NCBI RefSeq assembly: GCF_004514425.2
Contig: NZ_MYFN02000003.1
Location: forward strand, 1-64,000
Source of the DNA: Shinella sumterensis
GTDB taxonomy: Bacteria; Pseudomonadota; Alphaproteobacteria; Rhizobiales; Rhizobiaceae
Direction: 5' to 3'
DNA length: 64,000 nt
Shown one piece after another: positions 35,608-47,799 of the stretch; within the stretch, counting starts at the first letter, position 1, and every line of letters begins with the position of its first letter. The position numbers and the translations under genes are program-made. A model generated the notes under the pieces. It was given only the letters and a program-made list of their open reading frames with translations, did no database searches and was not told the DNA's origin.

Positions 35608-36591
35608 ATGAACAGAACACTTCTCGCCGCCGCCGAGAGCTTCCCGATTGCCGGCGCCTTCACCATTTCGCGCGGTGCGAAGACGACGGCCGGGGTGGTG
35701 ACCTGCACAATCGGCGCCTCGGGTGCCCTCGGCCGCGGCGAATGTGTGCCCTATGCGCGCTACGGCGAATCGGTGCCGGGCGTGCTTGCCGCCATCGAGG
35801 ACATGCGCGGCGCCATCGAGGACGGCGTCGGCCGCGAGGAGCTTGCCCGCCTCATGCCGGCGGGTGCGGCACGCAATGCGCTGGACTGCGCCCTCTGGGA
35901 CCTGGAGGCCAAGCTGTCCGGCGTGCCGACATGGCAGGTGCTGGATACGACGGCGCCGCAGAAGCTGGTCACGGCCTATACGCTTTCGCTCGGCGAACCG
36001 GAGACCATGCAGCGACAGGCCGCCGAACATGCCTGGCGTCCCCTGATCAAGGTGAAGGTCGGAACGGCAGACGATGAAGCCCGTATCCGCGCCGTGCGCG
36101 CAGGCGCACCCGACAGCGCCATCATCCTCGATGCCAACGAGGGCTGGACGCCGGACAATCTCGCGCATCACTTCGCCGTCTGCGAGGAGGCCCGCATCGC
36201 GCTCGTCGAACAGCCGCTGCCGGCGGATAACGATTCGGCGCTGCGCGGCATGGCGCGCTCGGTCATCGTCTGCGCCGACGAGAGCGTGCACCGCACGAGC
36301 GACGTCGCCGGCCTTGCCGACCGCTACGACGCCATCAACATCAAGCTCGACAAGGCCGGCGGGCTGACGGAAGCGCTGGCGCTTCGCCAGGCGGCACGGT
36401 CCCACGGCCTGAAGATCATGGTGGGCTGCATGGTCGGCACGTCGCTCGGCATGGCGCCGGCCGTGCTTCTGGCGCAGGGCGCCGACTTCGTCGATCTCGA
36501 CGGCCCGCTGCTTCTGGCGCGCGACCGGGAGCCGGCCCTGCGCTACGAAGGCTCCGACGTCTATCCGCCGGAGCCGGCGCTCTGGGGCTGA
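35608..36591 (+). CDS. L-Ala-D/L-Glu (dipeptide) epimerase, enolase superfamily
   Basis: 327 residues. Muconate lactonizing-type member of the enolase superfamily that epimerises L-Ala-D-Glu from murein breakdown, allowing muropeptide recycling. Visible catalytic elements: KxK motif (LIKVKVG), metal ligands in DANEGW, EQPLP and CADESV, and the second lysine in INIKLDKAGG. Start ATG at 35608 with GGGAGAG upstream. Its 3' end overlaps by 31 bases the 3' end of the MFS transporter on the other strand. Enzyme specificity is inferred from family resemblance. Confidence 0.85.
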   Translation: MNRTLLAAAESFPIAGAFTISRGAKTTAGVVTCTIGASGALGRGECVPYARYGESVPGVLAAIEDMRGAIEDGVGREELARLMPAGAARNALDCALWDLEAKLSGVPTWQVLDTTAPQKLVTAYTLSLGEPETMQRQAAEHAWRPLIKVKVGTADDEARIRAVRAGAPDSAIILDANEGWTPDNLAHHFAVCEEARIALVEQPLPADNDSALRGMARSVIVCADESVHRTSDVAGLADRYDAINIKLDKAGGLTEALALRQAARSHGLKIMVGCMVGTSLGMAPAVLLAQGADFVDLDGPLLLARDREPALRYEGSDVYPPEPALWG

Positions 36592-37778
36592 GCCGATGGC
36601 GCGAGCAACCGGCCTGCCAGGACGCAGATGAGACCGGCTGCGGCGACCAGCGACATCAGGTAGAAGCCCTGAACGCCATACCAGCTGAAGGCATAGCCCG
36701 AGACGAAGGTCGCCAGCGCCGTGAAGATGCCGGTGTAGAAGAAGTACAGCCCCTGCGCCGCCGCCTCCTGCTCTTCCGCCACCCGCTGCACGAGCCGGCT
36801 TTGCGCGCTCATGTGGATGAGCGCATAGGTGAAGGCGTGTAGGCATTGCAGCGCGAAATAGCCGGCAAACGACATCTCCATCGGAAAGACGATCCAGCGC
36901 ACGACGGCCACCGACGCGCCGACGATCATCATCGACCAGAGATTGAAACGCCGCCTGAGCTGGACGGCGAGCAGGAAGAACACCACTTCCGCCAGCACGC
37001 CCGCGCTCCAGAGGATGCCAACATCCACGCCGCTGAAGCCCATCTTCTGCCAGTAGATCGCCGAGAAGGCGAACAGCATGGCGTGGCTGGCATTGACGAG
37101 GGAAACGCCGATCAGCATCAGCTGCACATCGCTCTGGCGCAGCGTGCTCTTCGTCGGCATCGTCGCTATGGCGGCGATCGGTGACGGCCGGCGCGGCTTG
37201 CCGATCTTCGGCGCGATGAGCGCGCCCACGACAGTCAGGACGAAAGCCGCCGCCATCGCCGGCAGCACCATGGCGCCGCCATAGAGCCCGGCAAGCCAGC
37301 CGCCGCCCATCGTGGCGACGATGAAGGCCAGCGAGCCCCACAGGCGCATGCGGCCATAATCGAAGTTCCAGCGCCGCACGCCCGACAGCATGATCGCCTC
37401 GGTGATCGGCACATAGGGCGAATAAACCGCGCCCTGCAGTGTGTAGAGCAGCAGGATCGGCCAGAACGAGCCGGTCGCAAACAGCGCCAGGGCCGTCAAA
37501 AGCGAAAGCAGCCCCGACCACAGGAGGACGATCGAGCGCTCGCCGATCCGGTCGGCGATGACGCCTGCGACCGGCGCGGTGAAGACCCGCACGAACAGCG
37601 GCACGGCAAGCACGATGCCGATCTGGAAATCGGTAAGCGACAGCGTTTCCAGCCAGACCGGGAAAAACGGGAGCGCAATGCCGTTGACCATCATCGGCGC
37701 GCAGAAGACAAGCGCGATCCGCACGGCGAAGAACGGCGGCGCGCCGGTGGTAACTCTGAACCCGGAAGGGGGCGTCAT
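36561..37778 (-). CDS. MFS transporter (MFS_1-like, HcaT type)
   Basis: 405 residues with about twelve transmembrane segments. The FFAVRIALVFCAPMMVNGIALPFFPVWL start and DRIGERS loop are typical of the HcaT/LacY-like MFS_1 group (3-phenylpropionate permease family). Substrate cannot be told from sequence. It is convergent with the dipeptide epimerase gene, so the two are not co-transcribed; a functional link with murein peptide uptake would be speculation. Confidence 0.88.
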   Translation of the reverse strand: MTPPSGFRVTTGAPPFFAVRIALVFCAPMMVNGIALPFFPVWLETLSLTDFQIGIVLAVPLFVRVFTAPVAGVIADRIGERSIVLLWSGLLSLLTALALFATGSFWPILLLYTLQGAVYSPYVPITEAIMLSGVRRWNFDYGRMRLWGSLAFIVATMGGGWLAGLYGGAMVLPAMAAAFVLTVVGALIAPKIGKPRRPSPIAAIATMPTKSTLRQSDVQLMLIGVSLVNASHAMLFAFSAIYWQKMGFSGVDVGILWSAGVLAEVVFFLLAVQLRRRFNLWSMMIVGASVAVVRWIVFPMEMSFAGYFALQCLHAFTYALIHMSAQSRLVQRVAEEQEAAAQGLYFFYTGIFTALATFVSGYAFSWYGVQGFYLMSLVAAAGLICVLAGRLLAPSAQPQSAGSGG

Positions 37779-37878
37779 TGGCGGGAAACCTGCATTGAAA
37801 CGCTTGCCGCTCTATCACGCCGCAGCGCGCAGGCCAATCCGGGATTTTTCAGGCGTCGGCGCCTGCCATGAAGCCGCC

Positions 37879-38724
37879 TCAGGCGGCCTCCGCGCCAACC
37901 CGCTCGCGCGTCTCGATGGCCGGCATCTGGTGCGACACGGCGAGCACCGCGGCGGGCCGCGAGGCCATCGTCTGCCAGGTGATCAGCTCCATCTCGCCGT
38001 CATGGTGTTCGGCAATCGCCGTGCAGCTCTCCACCCAGTCGCCGCTGTTGATGTAGCGGATGCCGTCGATCTCGGTAATGACGGCGTGGTGGATATGGCC
38101 GCAGATGACGCCGTCGGCATTGTTGCGGCGCGCCTCTTCGACCACGACCTTCTGGAACTCGCCGATGAAGTTGACGGCCGACTTGACCTGCTGCTTCGCC
38201 CAGGACGAGAACGACCAGTACGGCAAGCCCAGCCGGCGGCGGATGGCAGCGAAGACCACGTTGATGGCGATGGCCGCGTCATAGGCCCAGTCGCCGAGAT
38301 AGGCGACCATGCGGGCATGGCGCACGACCACGTCGAACTCGTCGCCGTGCAGCACCAGATAGCGCCTGCCGTCCGCGCCTTCGTGGATCATGCGCTCGGC
38401 GACCTCGACACCGCCGAAATGCGTGCCGGGGAAATCGCGCAGGAACTCGTCGTGGTTGCCGGGGATATAGACGATGCGCGTGCCCTTGCGCGCCTTGCGC
38501 AGGATCTTCTGCGTGACGTCGTTGAAGGCCTGCGGCCAGTACCAGTTGCGCTTCAGCCGCCAGCCATCGACGATGTCGCCGACCAGCACGATGGTCTCGG
38601 CCTCGTGATGCCGCAGGAAGTCGAGCAGGAAATCGGCCTTGGCGGCCTTCGATCCCAGATGCACATCCGAGATGAAGAGTGTGCGGAAGTGGCGGACGTC
38701 GGGATCGGCGGGGGTCACGGTCAT
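37879..38724 (-). CDS. UDP-2,3-diacylglucosamine pyrophosphatase-like metallophosphoesterase
   Basis: 281 residues of the calcineurin-like phosphoesterase family COG2908. Metal-binding motifs: DVH (FISDVHLGS), GDxxD (LVGDIVDGW), GNHD (YIPGNHDEF), and H in HGDEFD and GHIHHA. E. coli LpxH of this family cleaves UDP-diacylglucosamine in lipid A synthesis, but alphaproteobacteria usually carry LpxI for that step, so this enzyme's substrate is uncertain. The tail ETRERVGAEAA is charged. Start ATG at 38724. Confidence 0.85.
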   Translation of the reverse strand: MTVTPADPDVRHFRTLFISDVHLGSKAAKADFLLDFLRHHEAETIVLVGDIVDGWRLKRNWYWPQAFNDVTQKILRKARKGTRIVYIPGNHDEFLRDFPGTHFGGVEVAERMIHEGADGRRYLVLHGDEFDVVVRHARMVAYLGDWAYDAAIAINVVFAAIRRRLGLPYWSFSSWAKQQVKSAVNFIGEFQKVVVEEARRNNADGVICGHIHHAVITEIDGIRYINSGDWVESCTAIAEHHDGEMELITWQTMASRPAAVLAVSHQMPAIETRERVGAEAA

Positions 38725-38957
38725 GCGTTCGTCTCCGGGTGGCCGGCCACCGCGATCATCGTCATGACGGGCGGCTCTCGGTCTCCTGAAAACCAGAGTC
38801 CTATTTCAGATTGATGACACAGCTATGCATTTTCGAAAGGCAAATAGGCATTGCACCGGCTGTTGAATGCGGCTTTATGGTACACCCGTTAAACTTCACG
38901 TCGCGGCGGTTTTGTGCCACGAAGGCCGCAACGAAAACAGAATATGGCAGGAGTATC

Positions 38958-41270
38958 ATGAGCACCGGTGACAAACCGCGGACGCAGAACGGCCCCGCAA
39001 GCGGAGACATCGACCAGCAGGCGCTTTTCTTCCACCGTTATCCCCGTCCCGGAAAGCTCGAGATCACCGCCACCAAGCCGCTCGGCAACCAGCGCGACCT
39101 CGCGCTCGCCTATTCGCCGGGCGTCGCCGCGCCCTGTCTTGCCATCCGCGACGATCCGAGCACGGCCGCCGATTATACGGCGCGCTCCAATCTCGTCGCC
39201 GTGGTGTCCAATGGCACGGCCGTCCTCGGCCTCGGCAATATCGGCCCGCTCGCCTCCAAGCCCGTCATGGAAGGCAAGGCCGTCCTGTTCAAGAAATTCG
39301 CCGGCGTCGATGTCTTCGACATCGAGATCGACGCGCCGACCGTCGGCCAGATGGTCGATGTCATCTCCGCGCTCGAGCCGACCTTCGGCGGCATCAACCT
39401 CGAGGATATCAAGGCCCCCGAATGCTTCGAGGTCGAGCGCCAGTTGCGCGAGAAGATGGACATCCCCGTCTTCCACGACGACCAGCACGGCACGGCCATC
39501 ATCGTGGCGGCCGCCGTCCTGAACGGTCTTGAGCTTGCCGGAAAATCGCTCGCCGACGCCAAGATCGTAGCCTCCGGGGCGGGTGCGGCCGCGCTCGCCT
39601 GCCTCAACCAGCTCGTCGTGCTCGGCGCCAAGGTCGAAAATATCTGGGTCCACGATATCGAAGGCCTCGTCTACAAGGGCCGCGAAGCGCTGATGGACCA
39701 GTGGAAGGCCGTCTACGCGCAGGAGACCGACAAGCGCGCGCTGGCCGAAACCATCGACGGCGCCGACGTCTTCCTCGGTCTTTCGGCCGCCGGCGTCCTG
39801 AAGCCGGAACTGCTCGTGCGCATGGCCGAAAAGCCGCTGATCATGGCGCTCGCCAATCCCACGCCGGAAATCATGCCGGAAGAGGCGCGCGCCGCCCGCC
39901 CGGACGCGATGATCTGCACCGGCCGTTCTGACTTCCCGAACCAGGTCAATAACGTCATCTGCTTCCCCTACATCTTCCGCGGCGCTCTCGATTGCGGCGC
40001 GCGCACGATCAATGAAGAGATGAAGATGGCCGCCGTGCGCGCCATCGCAGCGCTCGCCCGCGAAGAGGTGTCCGACGTCGCCGCCCGTGCCTATTCCGGC
40101 GAAACGCCGGTCTTCGGCCCGAACTACCTCATCCCCTCGCCCTTCGACCAGCGGCTCATCCTGCGCATCGCGCCGGCCGTTGCGCGCGCGGCCGCCGAAA
40201 CCGGCGTGGCCATGCGCCCGATTGCCGATTTCGACGCCTATCTCGACCAGCTGAACCGCTTCGTCTGGCGTTCGGGCTTCATCATGAAGCCGATCTTCGC
40301 GGCGGCGAAGAATGCCGAGAAGAAGCGCGTGATCTTCGCCGAAGGCGAGGACGAGCGCGTGCTGCGCGCCGCCCAGGTGCTGCTGGAAGAGGAAATCGCC
40401 AAGCCCATCCTCATCGGCCGCCCGCAGATCATCGAGACGCGCCTCAAGCGCTACGGCCTGCGCATTCGCCCCGACAGCGATTTCGAGGTCATCAATCCGG
40501 AAGACGATCCGCGCTACCGCGACTATGTGGACGACTATTTCCGCATCGTCGGCCGCAAGGGCGTCATCCCGGAAGCCGCGCGCACCATCGTGCGCACCAA
40601 CCAGACGGTTATCGGTGCGCTGGCCGTCAAGCGCGGCGAGGCCGATGCGCTGATTTGCGGCGTCGAAGGGCGCTATGCCAAGCACCTGCGCGATGTCAGC
40701 CAGATCATCGGCAAGAAGCCGGGCGTGCTGGACTTCTCCGGCCTCAGCCTGCTGATCTCCCAGCGCGGCGCGACCTTCTTCACCGATACGTACGTCACCT
40801 TCAATCCGACGCCCGAGGAAGTCGCGGAGATGACGGTGATGGCGGCCAAGGAAATCCGCCGGTTCGGCATCACTCCGCGTGCCGCCCTCGTCTCGCACTC
40901 GAACTTCGGCTCGCGCGATTCCGACAGCGCCTACAAGATGCGCCGCGCGATGGATATCGTGCGTGAAATCGACCCGACGCTGGAAGCCGATGGCGAAATG
41001 CACGGCGATGCCGCGATTTCCGAAACGCTGCGCCAGCGCGTCATGCCGAACTCGACACTGTCGGGCGAAGCCAACCTGCTGGTCTTCCCGAACCTCGACG
41101 CCGCCAACATCACGATGGGCGTGGTCAAGACCATGACCGACAGCCTGCATGTCGGCCCGATCCTGCTCGGCGCCGCCCTGCCCGCCCATATCCTGTCGCC
41201 GTCGGCCACGTCGCGCGGCGTCGTCAACATGGCGGCACTTGCCGTGGTGGAAGCCTCCTATCCGGATTGA
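38958..41270 (+). CDS. dme: Malic enzyme with C-terminal phosphotransacetylase-like domain
   Basis: 770 residues, the length of S. meliloti Dme. Oxidatively decarboxylates malate to pyruvate, supplying acetyl-CoA when cells grow on dicarboxylates. N-terminal malic enzyme fold (~1-435; [37 protein letters not shown]) is followed by a ~320-residue domain like phosphate acetyltransferase (~445-770), common to rhizobial malic enzymes and thought to be regulatory. NAD (Dme) rather than NADP (Tme) preference is inferred from the [20 protein letters not shown] opening and length, not proven. Start ATG at 38958 with CAGGAG upstream. Confidence 0.82.
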   Translation: MSTGDKPRTQNGPASGDIDQQALFFHRYPRPGKLEITATKPLGNQRDLALAYSPGVAAPCLAIRDDPSTAADYTARSNLVAVVSNGTAVLGLGNIGPLASKPVMEGKAVLFKKFAGVDVFDIEIDAPTVGQMVDVISALEPTFGGINLEDIKAPECFEVERQLREKMDIPVFHDDQHGTAIIVAAAVLNGLELAGKSLADAKIVASGAGAAALACLNQLVVLGAKVENIWVHDIEGLVYKGREALMDQWKAVYAQETDKRALAETIDGADVFLGLSAAGVLKPELLVRMAEKPLIMALANPTPEIMPEEARAARPDAMICTGRSDFPNQVNNVICFPYIFRGALDCGARTINEEMKMAAVRAIAALAREEVSDVAARAYSGETPVFGPNYLIPSPFDQRLILRIAPAVARAAAETGVAMRPIADFDAYLDQLNRFVWRSGFIMKPIFAAAKNAEKKRVIFAEGEDERVLRAAQVLLEEEIAKPILIGRPQIIETRLKRYGLRIRPDSDFEVINPEDDPRYRDYVDDYFRIVGRKGVIPEAARTIVRTNQTVIGALAVKRGEADALICGVEGRYAKHLRDVSQIIGKKPGVLDFSGLSLLISQRGATFFTDTYVTFNPTPEEVAEMTVMAAKEIRRFGITPRAALVSHSNFGSRDSDSAYKMRRAMDIVREIDPTLEADGEMHGDAAISETLRQRVMPNSTLSGEANLLVFPNLDAANITMGVVKTMTDSLHVGPILLGAALPAHILSPSATSRGVVNMAALAVVEASYPD

Positions 41271-41293
41271 TGCCGCAAGCGGCCTATCGAGAC

Positions 41294-41326
41294 GGACGGC
41301 CGCCGGCAAACCGGCGGCCGTTTTCG
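41294..41326 (+). terminator. Rho-independent terminator of malic enzyme gene
   Basis: Perfect 11-bp stem ACGGCCGCCGG (41296-41306) / CCGGCGGCCGT (41311-41321) with CAAA loop and T run. Confidence 0.9.
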
Positions 41327-42916
41327 TCAGGACGGTCCCGAAAGGCTGATCCTGCGCGTGATGCCGATCGCTTCGAGAAACGCCGCGTCGTGGCTGACGA
41401 CGACGAGCGCGCCGTCATAGGCCCGCAGGCCCGCCTCCACCGCCTCGATGGAATCGATATCCAGATGGTTCGTCGGCTCGTCCAGCACGAGCAGCGCCGG
41501 CGGCTGCCCGGCACCCAGCACGCAGGCGAGACCGGCCCGCAGCAACTGCCCGCCGCTGAGGCTGCCCGCCACCTGCAAGGCCGCATCCGCCCGGAACATG
41601 AAGCGCGCCAGGGCCGCCCGGCAGGCATTCTCGTCCGCACCGGGATTGATCCGCCGGAAATTGTCGCGGATCGACAGGGCCGGGTCGAGCAGGCTCACCC
41701 GCTGGTCGAGCAGGGCGAGATCGGTGAAAAGGCGCACGCTGCCCTTCGCCGGTTGCAGGTCGCCCGTCAGCAGCGACAGGAGCGTGGTCTTTCCCGAACC
41801 GTTCGGGCCGGTGATGGCGATGCGCTCCGGCCCGGTGACGACGAGGGAGAAATCGCGGATAACCGGTTGCTCCGGCCGGTAACCGGCCGTGACATCCTCC
41901 ATGCGCAGGACCACCCGGCTTGCCGGCAGGTGCGTCGGCGGCACGCTGACCGTCAGGGGCTGGAGCACTTCGATACGCGCGCGGGCCTTGGCGACGGCGT
42001 CGCCCGCCTCCGCCTGCCGGCCTTCGGCAAGCCGCGCATTCGCACCGCCCGTCAGCTCGCTGCGCTCCTTCATGGCACCGAGAACGATGCGGGGGATATC
42101 GCCCCGCGCCCGCTTGCGGCGGCCGGCACTGTCCCTGCGAGCCTGCCGTTCGGCGATGGCTTGCATGGTGCGCGCCACCTCACCCGCATGCTTTTCCGCA
42201 TCGGCGAGATCGCGATGGGCCGCGGCCAGCTCGAGCGCCTTGCGCTGCCGATAGGCGCTCCAGTTTCCACCATAGCTGCTGGCGCCGAGCGATGTCAGTT
42301 CGACGATGACGTCCATCGTCTCCAGCAATTCGCGGTCATGGCTGACGACAACCGCGCCGGCCCGCCAGCCGGCAAGCAGGTCGAGCACCGCCTGCCGGCC
42401 CTCACGGTCGAGATTGTTCGTCGGCTCGTCGAGCAGCAGGAAGTCCGGCTCCTGGAACACCAGGGCCGCAAGCGCCGCCCGGGTACGTTGCCCGCCCGAC
42501 AAGGCCGAAAGCGGGGTGTCCGGGCCCGCCTGAAGCCCGAGACGCGCGAGCGCGGCTGAAAACCGCGCCTCCACGGTCCAGTCGGCATCGGCAAGCGCGT
42601 CGGCGTCCGCCTCGCCGCGCTCCGCACGGGCGATGAGGTCGAGCATATCGGCAATGCCGAAAAGATCGGCGACGGTCTCGCCAGCGGTGACCTGCACGGT
42701 CTGGCGCAGCACGCCAAGCGTGCCGTCGACGGTGATGGTCCCCGATTGCGGGACGAGGTCGCCCGTGACGAGCCTGAGCAGCGTCGTCTTGCCGACGCCA
42801 TTGCGGCCGACAAGGCCGGTGCGCGCGGCGCCGAAGGTCAGGTCGAGATCGGAAAGAAGCGTGTGCCCGTCAGGCGTGGACCACGAGATTTTGGAAAGCG
42901 CGATGGAATGCGGCAT
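41327..42916 (-). CDS. ABC-F family ATP-binding protein
   Basis: 529 residues with two ABC ATPase domains in tandem and no membrane segments, the ABC-F arrangement of ribosome-associated factors (EttA/Uup/resistance proteins). First domain: GRNGVGKTT, LSALSGGQRTRAALAAL, LLLDEPTNNLD. Second: GPNGSGKTT, GSLSGGQLLRAGLACV, LVLDEPTNHLD. The linker (~230-300) is rich in Arg and Ala. Short and without an arm, it resembles the MsrA/Vga-like or YheS-type members, but specific role is not clear. Start ATG at 42916; longer open frame unlikely. Confidence 0.88.
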   Translation of the reverse strand: MPHSIALSKISWSTPDGHTLLSDLDLTFGAARTGLVGRNGVGKTTLLRLVTGDLVPQSGTITVDGTLGVLRQTVQVTAGETVADLFGIADMLDLIARAERGEADADALADADWTVEARFSAALARLGLQAGPDTPLSALSGGQRTRAALAALVFQEPDFLLLDEPTNNLDREGRQAVLDLLAGWRAGAVVVSHDRELLETMDVIVELTSLGASSYGGNWSAYRQRKALELAAAHRDLADAEKHAGEVARTMQAIAERQARRDSAGRRKRARGDIPRIVLGAMKERSELTGGANARLAEGRQAEAGDAVAKARARIEVLQPLTVSVPPTHLPASRVVLRMEDVTAGYRPEQPVIRDFSLVVTGPERIAITGPNGSGKTTLLSLLTGDLQPAKGSVRLFTDLALLDQRVSLLDPALSIRDNFRRINPGADENACRAALARFMFRADAALQVAGSLSGGQLLRAGLACVLGAGQPPALLVLDEPTNHLDIDSIEAVEAGLRAYDGALVVVSHDAAFLEAIGITRRISLSGPS

Positions 42917-43175
42917 GGATGCGGATATCCCCGATGACAAAACGAAGTCGATTTGCGGTCGGGTTGAAATCCATGAAGCACCATCCGGTCGGCATTGACG
43001 ATGGCCGCAATCTAGGAGCTGACCAAGGCGAATGCAAGGCAGGCGGGTATCGAGGCCGTTAATCACGAATGCCTGTCGGCGTTGCACTTGTCCCGGTGCG
43101 CCCTATGATAAGCTGACGAAGACCGGTTTTCGCCGGCCGTTTCGACATGCTCGAAGATCGATAGGGATCGATACC

Positions 43176-44994
<1,819 letters not shown>

Positions 44995-44998
44995 CTAT

Positions 44999-45193
44999 CT
45001 CGCCAGGCCGGTCTTCTGACTTCGGTTCACACGGCCTCGCCCTGCCTTCCCGGTTGAACAACCAGTGGCAAAACCCTGAATCGATTCAAGGTTTTATGGA
45101 CAAGCCGTCCCCGTCACAGCGTTGGGCACGTACCGGACCTGGGTCTCCCCGCACCGGTTTCCCGATTCTCCCGCAAGCGGGCACCTGACGGCC
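44999..45193 (-). promoter_or_regulatory. Cobalamin (B12) riboswitch upstream of bluB
   Basis: On the minus strand the region reads AGGTGCCCGC, GGGAGAATCGGGAAACCGGT, GCCACTGG, CCGGGAAGGCAGGG and the B12-box-like AGTCAGAAGACCGGCC (45004-45022), all in the order of the adenosylcobalamin aptamer. It ends about 55 bases before the bluB start, fitting translational repression by B12. Confidence 0.93.
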
Positions 45194-45252
45194 GGATTGT
45201 GCACGGCACGGCTTAACGATCAAGCCTGCGGCGGCAAAACGGCGTTATCGCC

Positions 45253-45996
45253 TCAACCGTTATCGACCACTTTCTTGAGAGGCTGTGGCTTCAGACGCGC
45301 CTTGCGGTTCTTGTCAGCGAGTTCGACACCGGAAAAAGCCAAAAGCTTGTAAAACTGGTTGTGACCATACGGCTTCAGAGCGAAGTTTGGTTGACACGCT
45401 TTCAAAGTCTTCATGAGGTCCGGCAGCGCAACCCATGGGCCATCCAGCGGCGGCGCCTCAACGAAAATGCGTTGCAGGAGTTCACTCTTTAACGCCCGGC
45501 GAACATCTGGCGCCTGTTTTGCAACAGGCTTTTCGCTGGCGTTCACCGGCGCTGGACATGAGTCGGGTTTTACAACATCGATGGTCCTGAAGACGTCAAA
45601 AGCCGTCTGAAAGCGGCTCGAGGCTTTCGAGCACGCCATGCCAACGGCGATCTTGCCAGCGCGACGAATTCGCATTGCCAGCTGGGTGAAGTCACTATCG
45701 GCGGTGGCGAGGCAGAACACATCCACTTGACCCGAATGAAGTTCGTCCATGGCATCGATCACCATGGCGATATCGGCACCGTTCTTGCCATTCGCACCGG
45801 CCACAGTCTGCCGGGTGGTGAGGGCATGAAGTGCGGCGGCATCCAACCAAGGCTTGAGCGATGGCTTCGAAAAGTCTCCATAGATGCGGCGATCGAGCAG
45901 CAGGCCGTGCCTTGTCGCTTCTTCAACGAGTTTGCCGGCGGCACCTGAAGGCACGTTCTCTGCATCGACGAAAAGGACAGCCCTGCGTTGCGTCAT
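45253..45996 (-). CDS. NYN-domain (LabA/DUF88-like) protein with OST-HTH domain
   Basis: 247 residues. Residues ~1-145 form a NYN/PIN-like nuclease domain (AVLFVDAENVPSGAAGKLVE, GKNGADIAMVIDAMDELHSG, CLATADSDFTQLAMRIRRAG) with conserved acidic residues expected to bind metal. Residues ~170-245 resemble an OST-HTH/LOTUS domain (LKSELLQRIFVEAP, LMKTLKACQPNFALKPYGHN). Such proteins probably bind and cut RNA. Start ATG at 45996 with AAGGAG five bases before. Base composition is visibly lower in GC than flanking genes, hinting at acquisition. No partner gene next to it. Confidence 0.85.
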   Translation of the reverse strand: MTQRRAVLFVDAENVPSGAAGKLVEEATRHGLLLDRRIYGDFSKPSLKPWLDAAALHALTTRQTVAGANGKNGADIAMVIDAMDELHSGQVDVFCLATADSDFTQLAMRIRRAGKIAVGMACSKASSRFQTAFDVFRTIDVVKPDSCPAPVNASEKPVAKQAPDVRRALKSELLQRIFVEAPPLDGPWVALPDLMKTLKACQPNFALKPYGHNQFYKLLAFSGVELADKNRKARLKPQPLKKVVDNG

Positions 45997-46119
45997 ACCC
46001 ACTCCTTGAGATGGAATGCATATTAGCATCGCCCTCATTGCCTGCAATCAGAGGGGCCGCATTATGATTACACAGGTTAACGCACAACTACCAGACGCAG
46101 AAGACCAGAAACGCGCCCC

Positions 46120-47799
46120 TTACCCCCGGTCGCGAAAGCGGTTGGTGATGGGGTAGCGGCGGTCGCGGCCGAAGTTCTTGCGGGTGATCTTCACGCCGGG
46201 CGCCGACTGGCGGCGCTTGTATTCGGCGATATAGAGCAGGTGTTCGATCCGGTGGACGGTCGCCGCGTCGTGGCCGCGCGCCACGATCTCCTCCGTGCTC
46301 ATCTCCAGCTCGACGAGGCATTCGAGGATGTCGTCGAGCACCGGATAGGGTGGCAGGGAATCCTGGTCGGTCTGGTTCGGCCGCAACTCTGCGGACGGCG
46401 CCTTGTCGATGATGTTGTGCGGGATCACCTCGCCGGTCGGGCCCAGCGCGCCCGGCGGCACATGCTGGTTGCGCCAGCGCGACAATGCGTAGACCTGCAT
46501 CTTGTAGAGGTCCTTGATCGGGTTGAACCCGCCGTTCATGTCGCCGTAAAGCGTGGCATAGCCGACCGACATTTCCGACTTGTTGCCCGTCGTGACCACC
46601 ATCGAGCCGAACTTGTTGGAAATCGCCATCAGGATCGTGCCGCGCGTGCGGCTTTGCAGGTTTTCCTCGGTGATGCCTTCTTCCGTACCCTCGAAGGTCT
46701 CCGACAGTGCCGAAAGGAAGCCGGTCACGGGCGCCTCGATCGGCACAATGTCGTAACGGCAGCCCAGCGCCTTCGCGCAATCGGCGGCGTCCTTGAGCGA
46801 ATCCTCCGACGTGTAGCGGTATGGCAGCATCACGCAGCGCACGCGCTCCTCGCCCAGCGCATCGACGGCGATGGCTGCGCAGATCGCGGAATCGATGCCG
46901 CCGGACAGGCCGAGCACGACATTCTTGAAGCCGTTCTTGTTGACGTAGTCGCGGAAGCCGAGCAGGCAGGCGCGGTAATCCGCTTCCTCGCGCTCGGGAA
47001 TGTGCGACATCGGGCCGCCGTCGCAGGCCCAGCCGTCGCCGTGCCGCTTCCACGTCGTGAGCGCGATGGTCTCCTCGAACTGGCTCATCTGGAAGGCCAG
47101 TGTCTTGTCGGCGTTGAAGGCGAAGCTCGCGCCGTCGAAGACAAGCTCATCCTGCCCGCCAAGCTGGTTGGCATAGAGGAGCGGCAGTCCGGTCTCGATG
47201 ACCTGCTTCAGCACGACCTGGTGGCGGATATCGACCTTGCCGCGATAATAGGGCGAGCCGTTCGGCGACAGCAGGATTTCCGCGCCGCTTTCCGCCAGCG
47301 TCTCGCACACGCCGAGTTCGCCCCAGATGTCCTCGCAGATCGGAATGCCGAGGCGCACGCCGCGGAAGTTCACCGGTCCCGGCATCGCGCCCTGATCGAA
47401 GACGCGCTTCTCGTCGAATTCACCATAGTTCGGCAGGTCCACCTTGTCGCGCACGGCGATGACCTTGCCTGCATCCAGAACGGCGATGGCATTGTAGCGG
47501 CCGGTCTCGTCCTGCCGCGGAAAACCGATGATGACGCCCGGGCCGCCATCCGCCGTGTCGGCAGCGAGATCCTCGACAGCGCGGTGGCAGGCCTTCAGAA
47601 AGGCCGGCTTCAGCACGAGATCCTCCGGCGGATAGCCGGAGATGAAGAGTTCCGTCAGCAAAAGCAGGTCGGCGCCCTGCGTTGCGGCGTCCGCACGCGC
47701 GGCGCGCGCCTTGGCCAGATTTCCGGCCACATCGCCAACCGTCGGGTTCAATTGCGCGACAGCAATGCGCAGCGTCGTCTTTTCAGTCTCGGAAGTCAT
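46120..47799 (-). CDS. nadE: Glutamine-dependent NAD+ synthase
   Basis: 559 residues. Final step of NAD synthesis: amidation of nicotinic acid adenine dinucleotide with glutamine as ammonia donor. N-terminal nitrilase-type glutaminase domain (Glu50 in LLLLTELFISGYPPEDL, a lysine in RDKVDLPNYG, and the catalytic Cys in IPICEDIWGE), then a synthetase domain with P-loop GLSGGIDSAI, and the KSEMSVGYATLYGDMNGGFN segment. Start ATG at 47799. Confidence 0.96.
   Translation of the reverse strand: MTSETEKTTLRIAVAQLNPTVGDVAGNLAKARAARADAATQGADLLLLTELFISGYPPEDLVLKPAFLKACHRAVEDLAADTADGGPGVIIGFPRQDETGRYNAIAVLDAGKVIAVRDKVDLPNYGEFDEKRVFDQGAMPGPVNFRGVRLGIPICEDIWGELGVCETLAESGAEILLSPNGSPYYRGKVDIRHQVVLKQVIETGLPLLYANQLGGQDELVFDGASFAFNADKTLAFQMSQFEETIALTTWKRHGDGWACDGGPMSHIPEREEADYRACLLGFRDYVNKNGFKNVVLGLSGGIDSAICAAIAVDALGEERVRCVMLPYRYTSEDSLKDAADCAKALGCRYDIVPIEAPVTGFLSALSETFEGTEEGITEENLQSRTRGTILMAISNKFGSMVVTTGNKSEMSVGYATLYGDMNGGFNPIKDLYKMQVYALSRWRNQHVPPGALGPTGEVIPHNIIDKAPSAELRPNQTDQDSLPPYPVLDDILECLVELEMSTEEIVARGHDAATVHRIEHLLYIAEYKRRQSAPGVKITRKNFGRDRRYPITNRFRDRG

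Noticed and set aside
34323-35708. Apparent 5' extension of the MlaF gene giving a 723-residue protein
   Set aside because: The extra sequence is an out-of-frame reading of the permease gene, Arg/His-rich and without motif; a proper start with ribosome-binding site exists at 34316.
38889-41309. Long minus-strand open frame opposite the malic enzyme gene
   Set aside because: Antisense shadow of a well-defined enzyme gene with strong ribosome-binding site and terminator on the plus strand.
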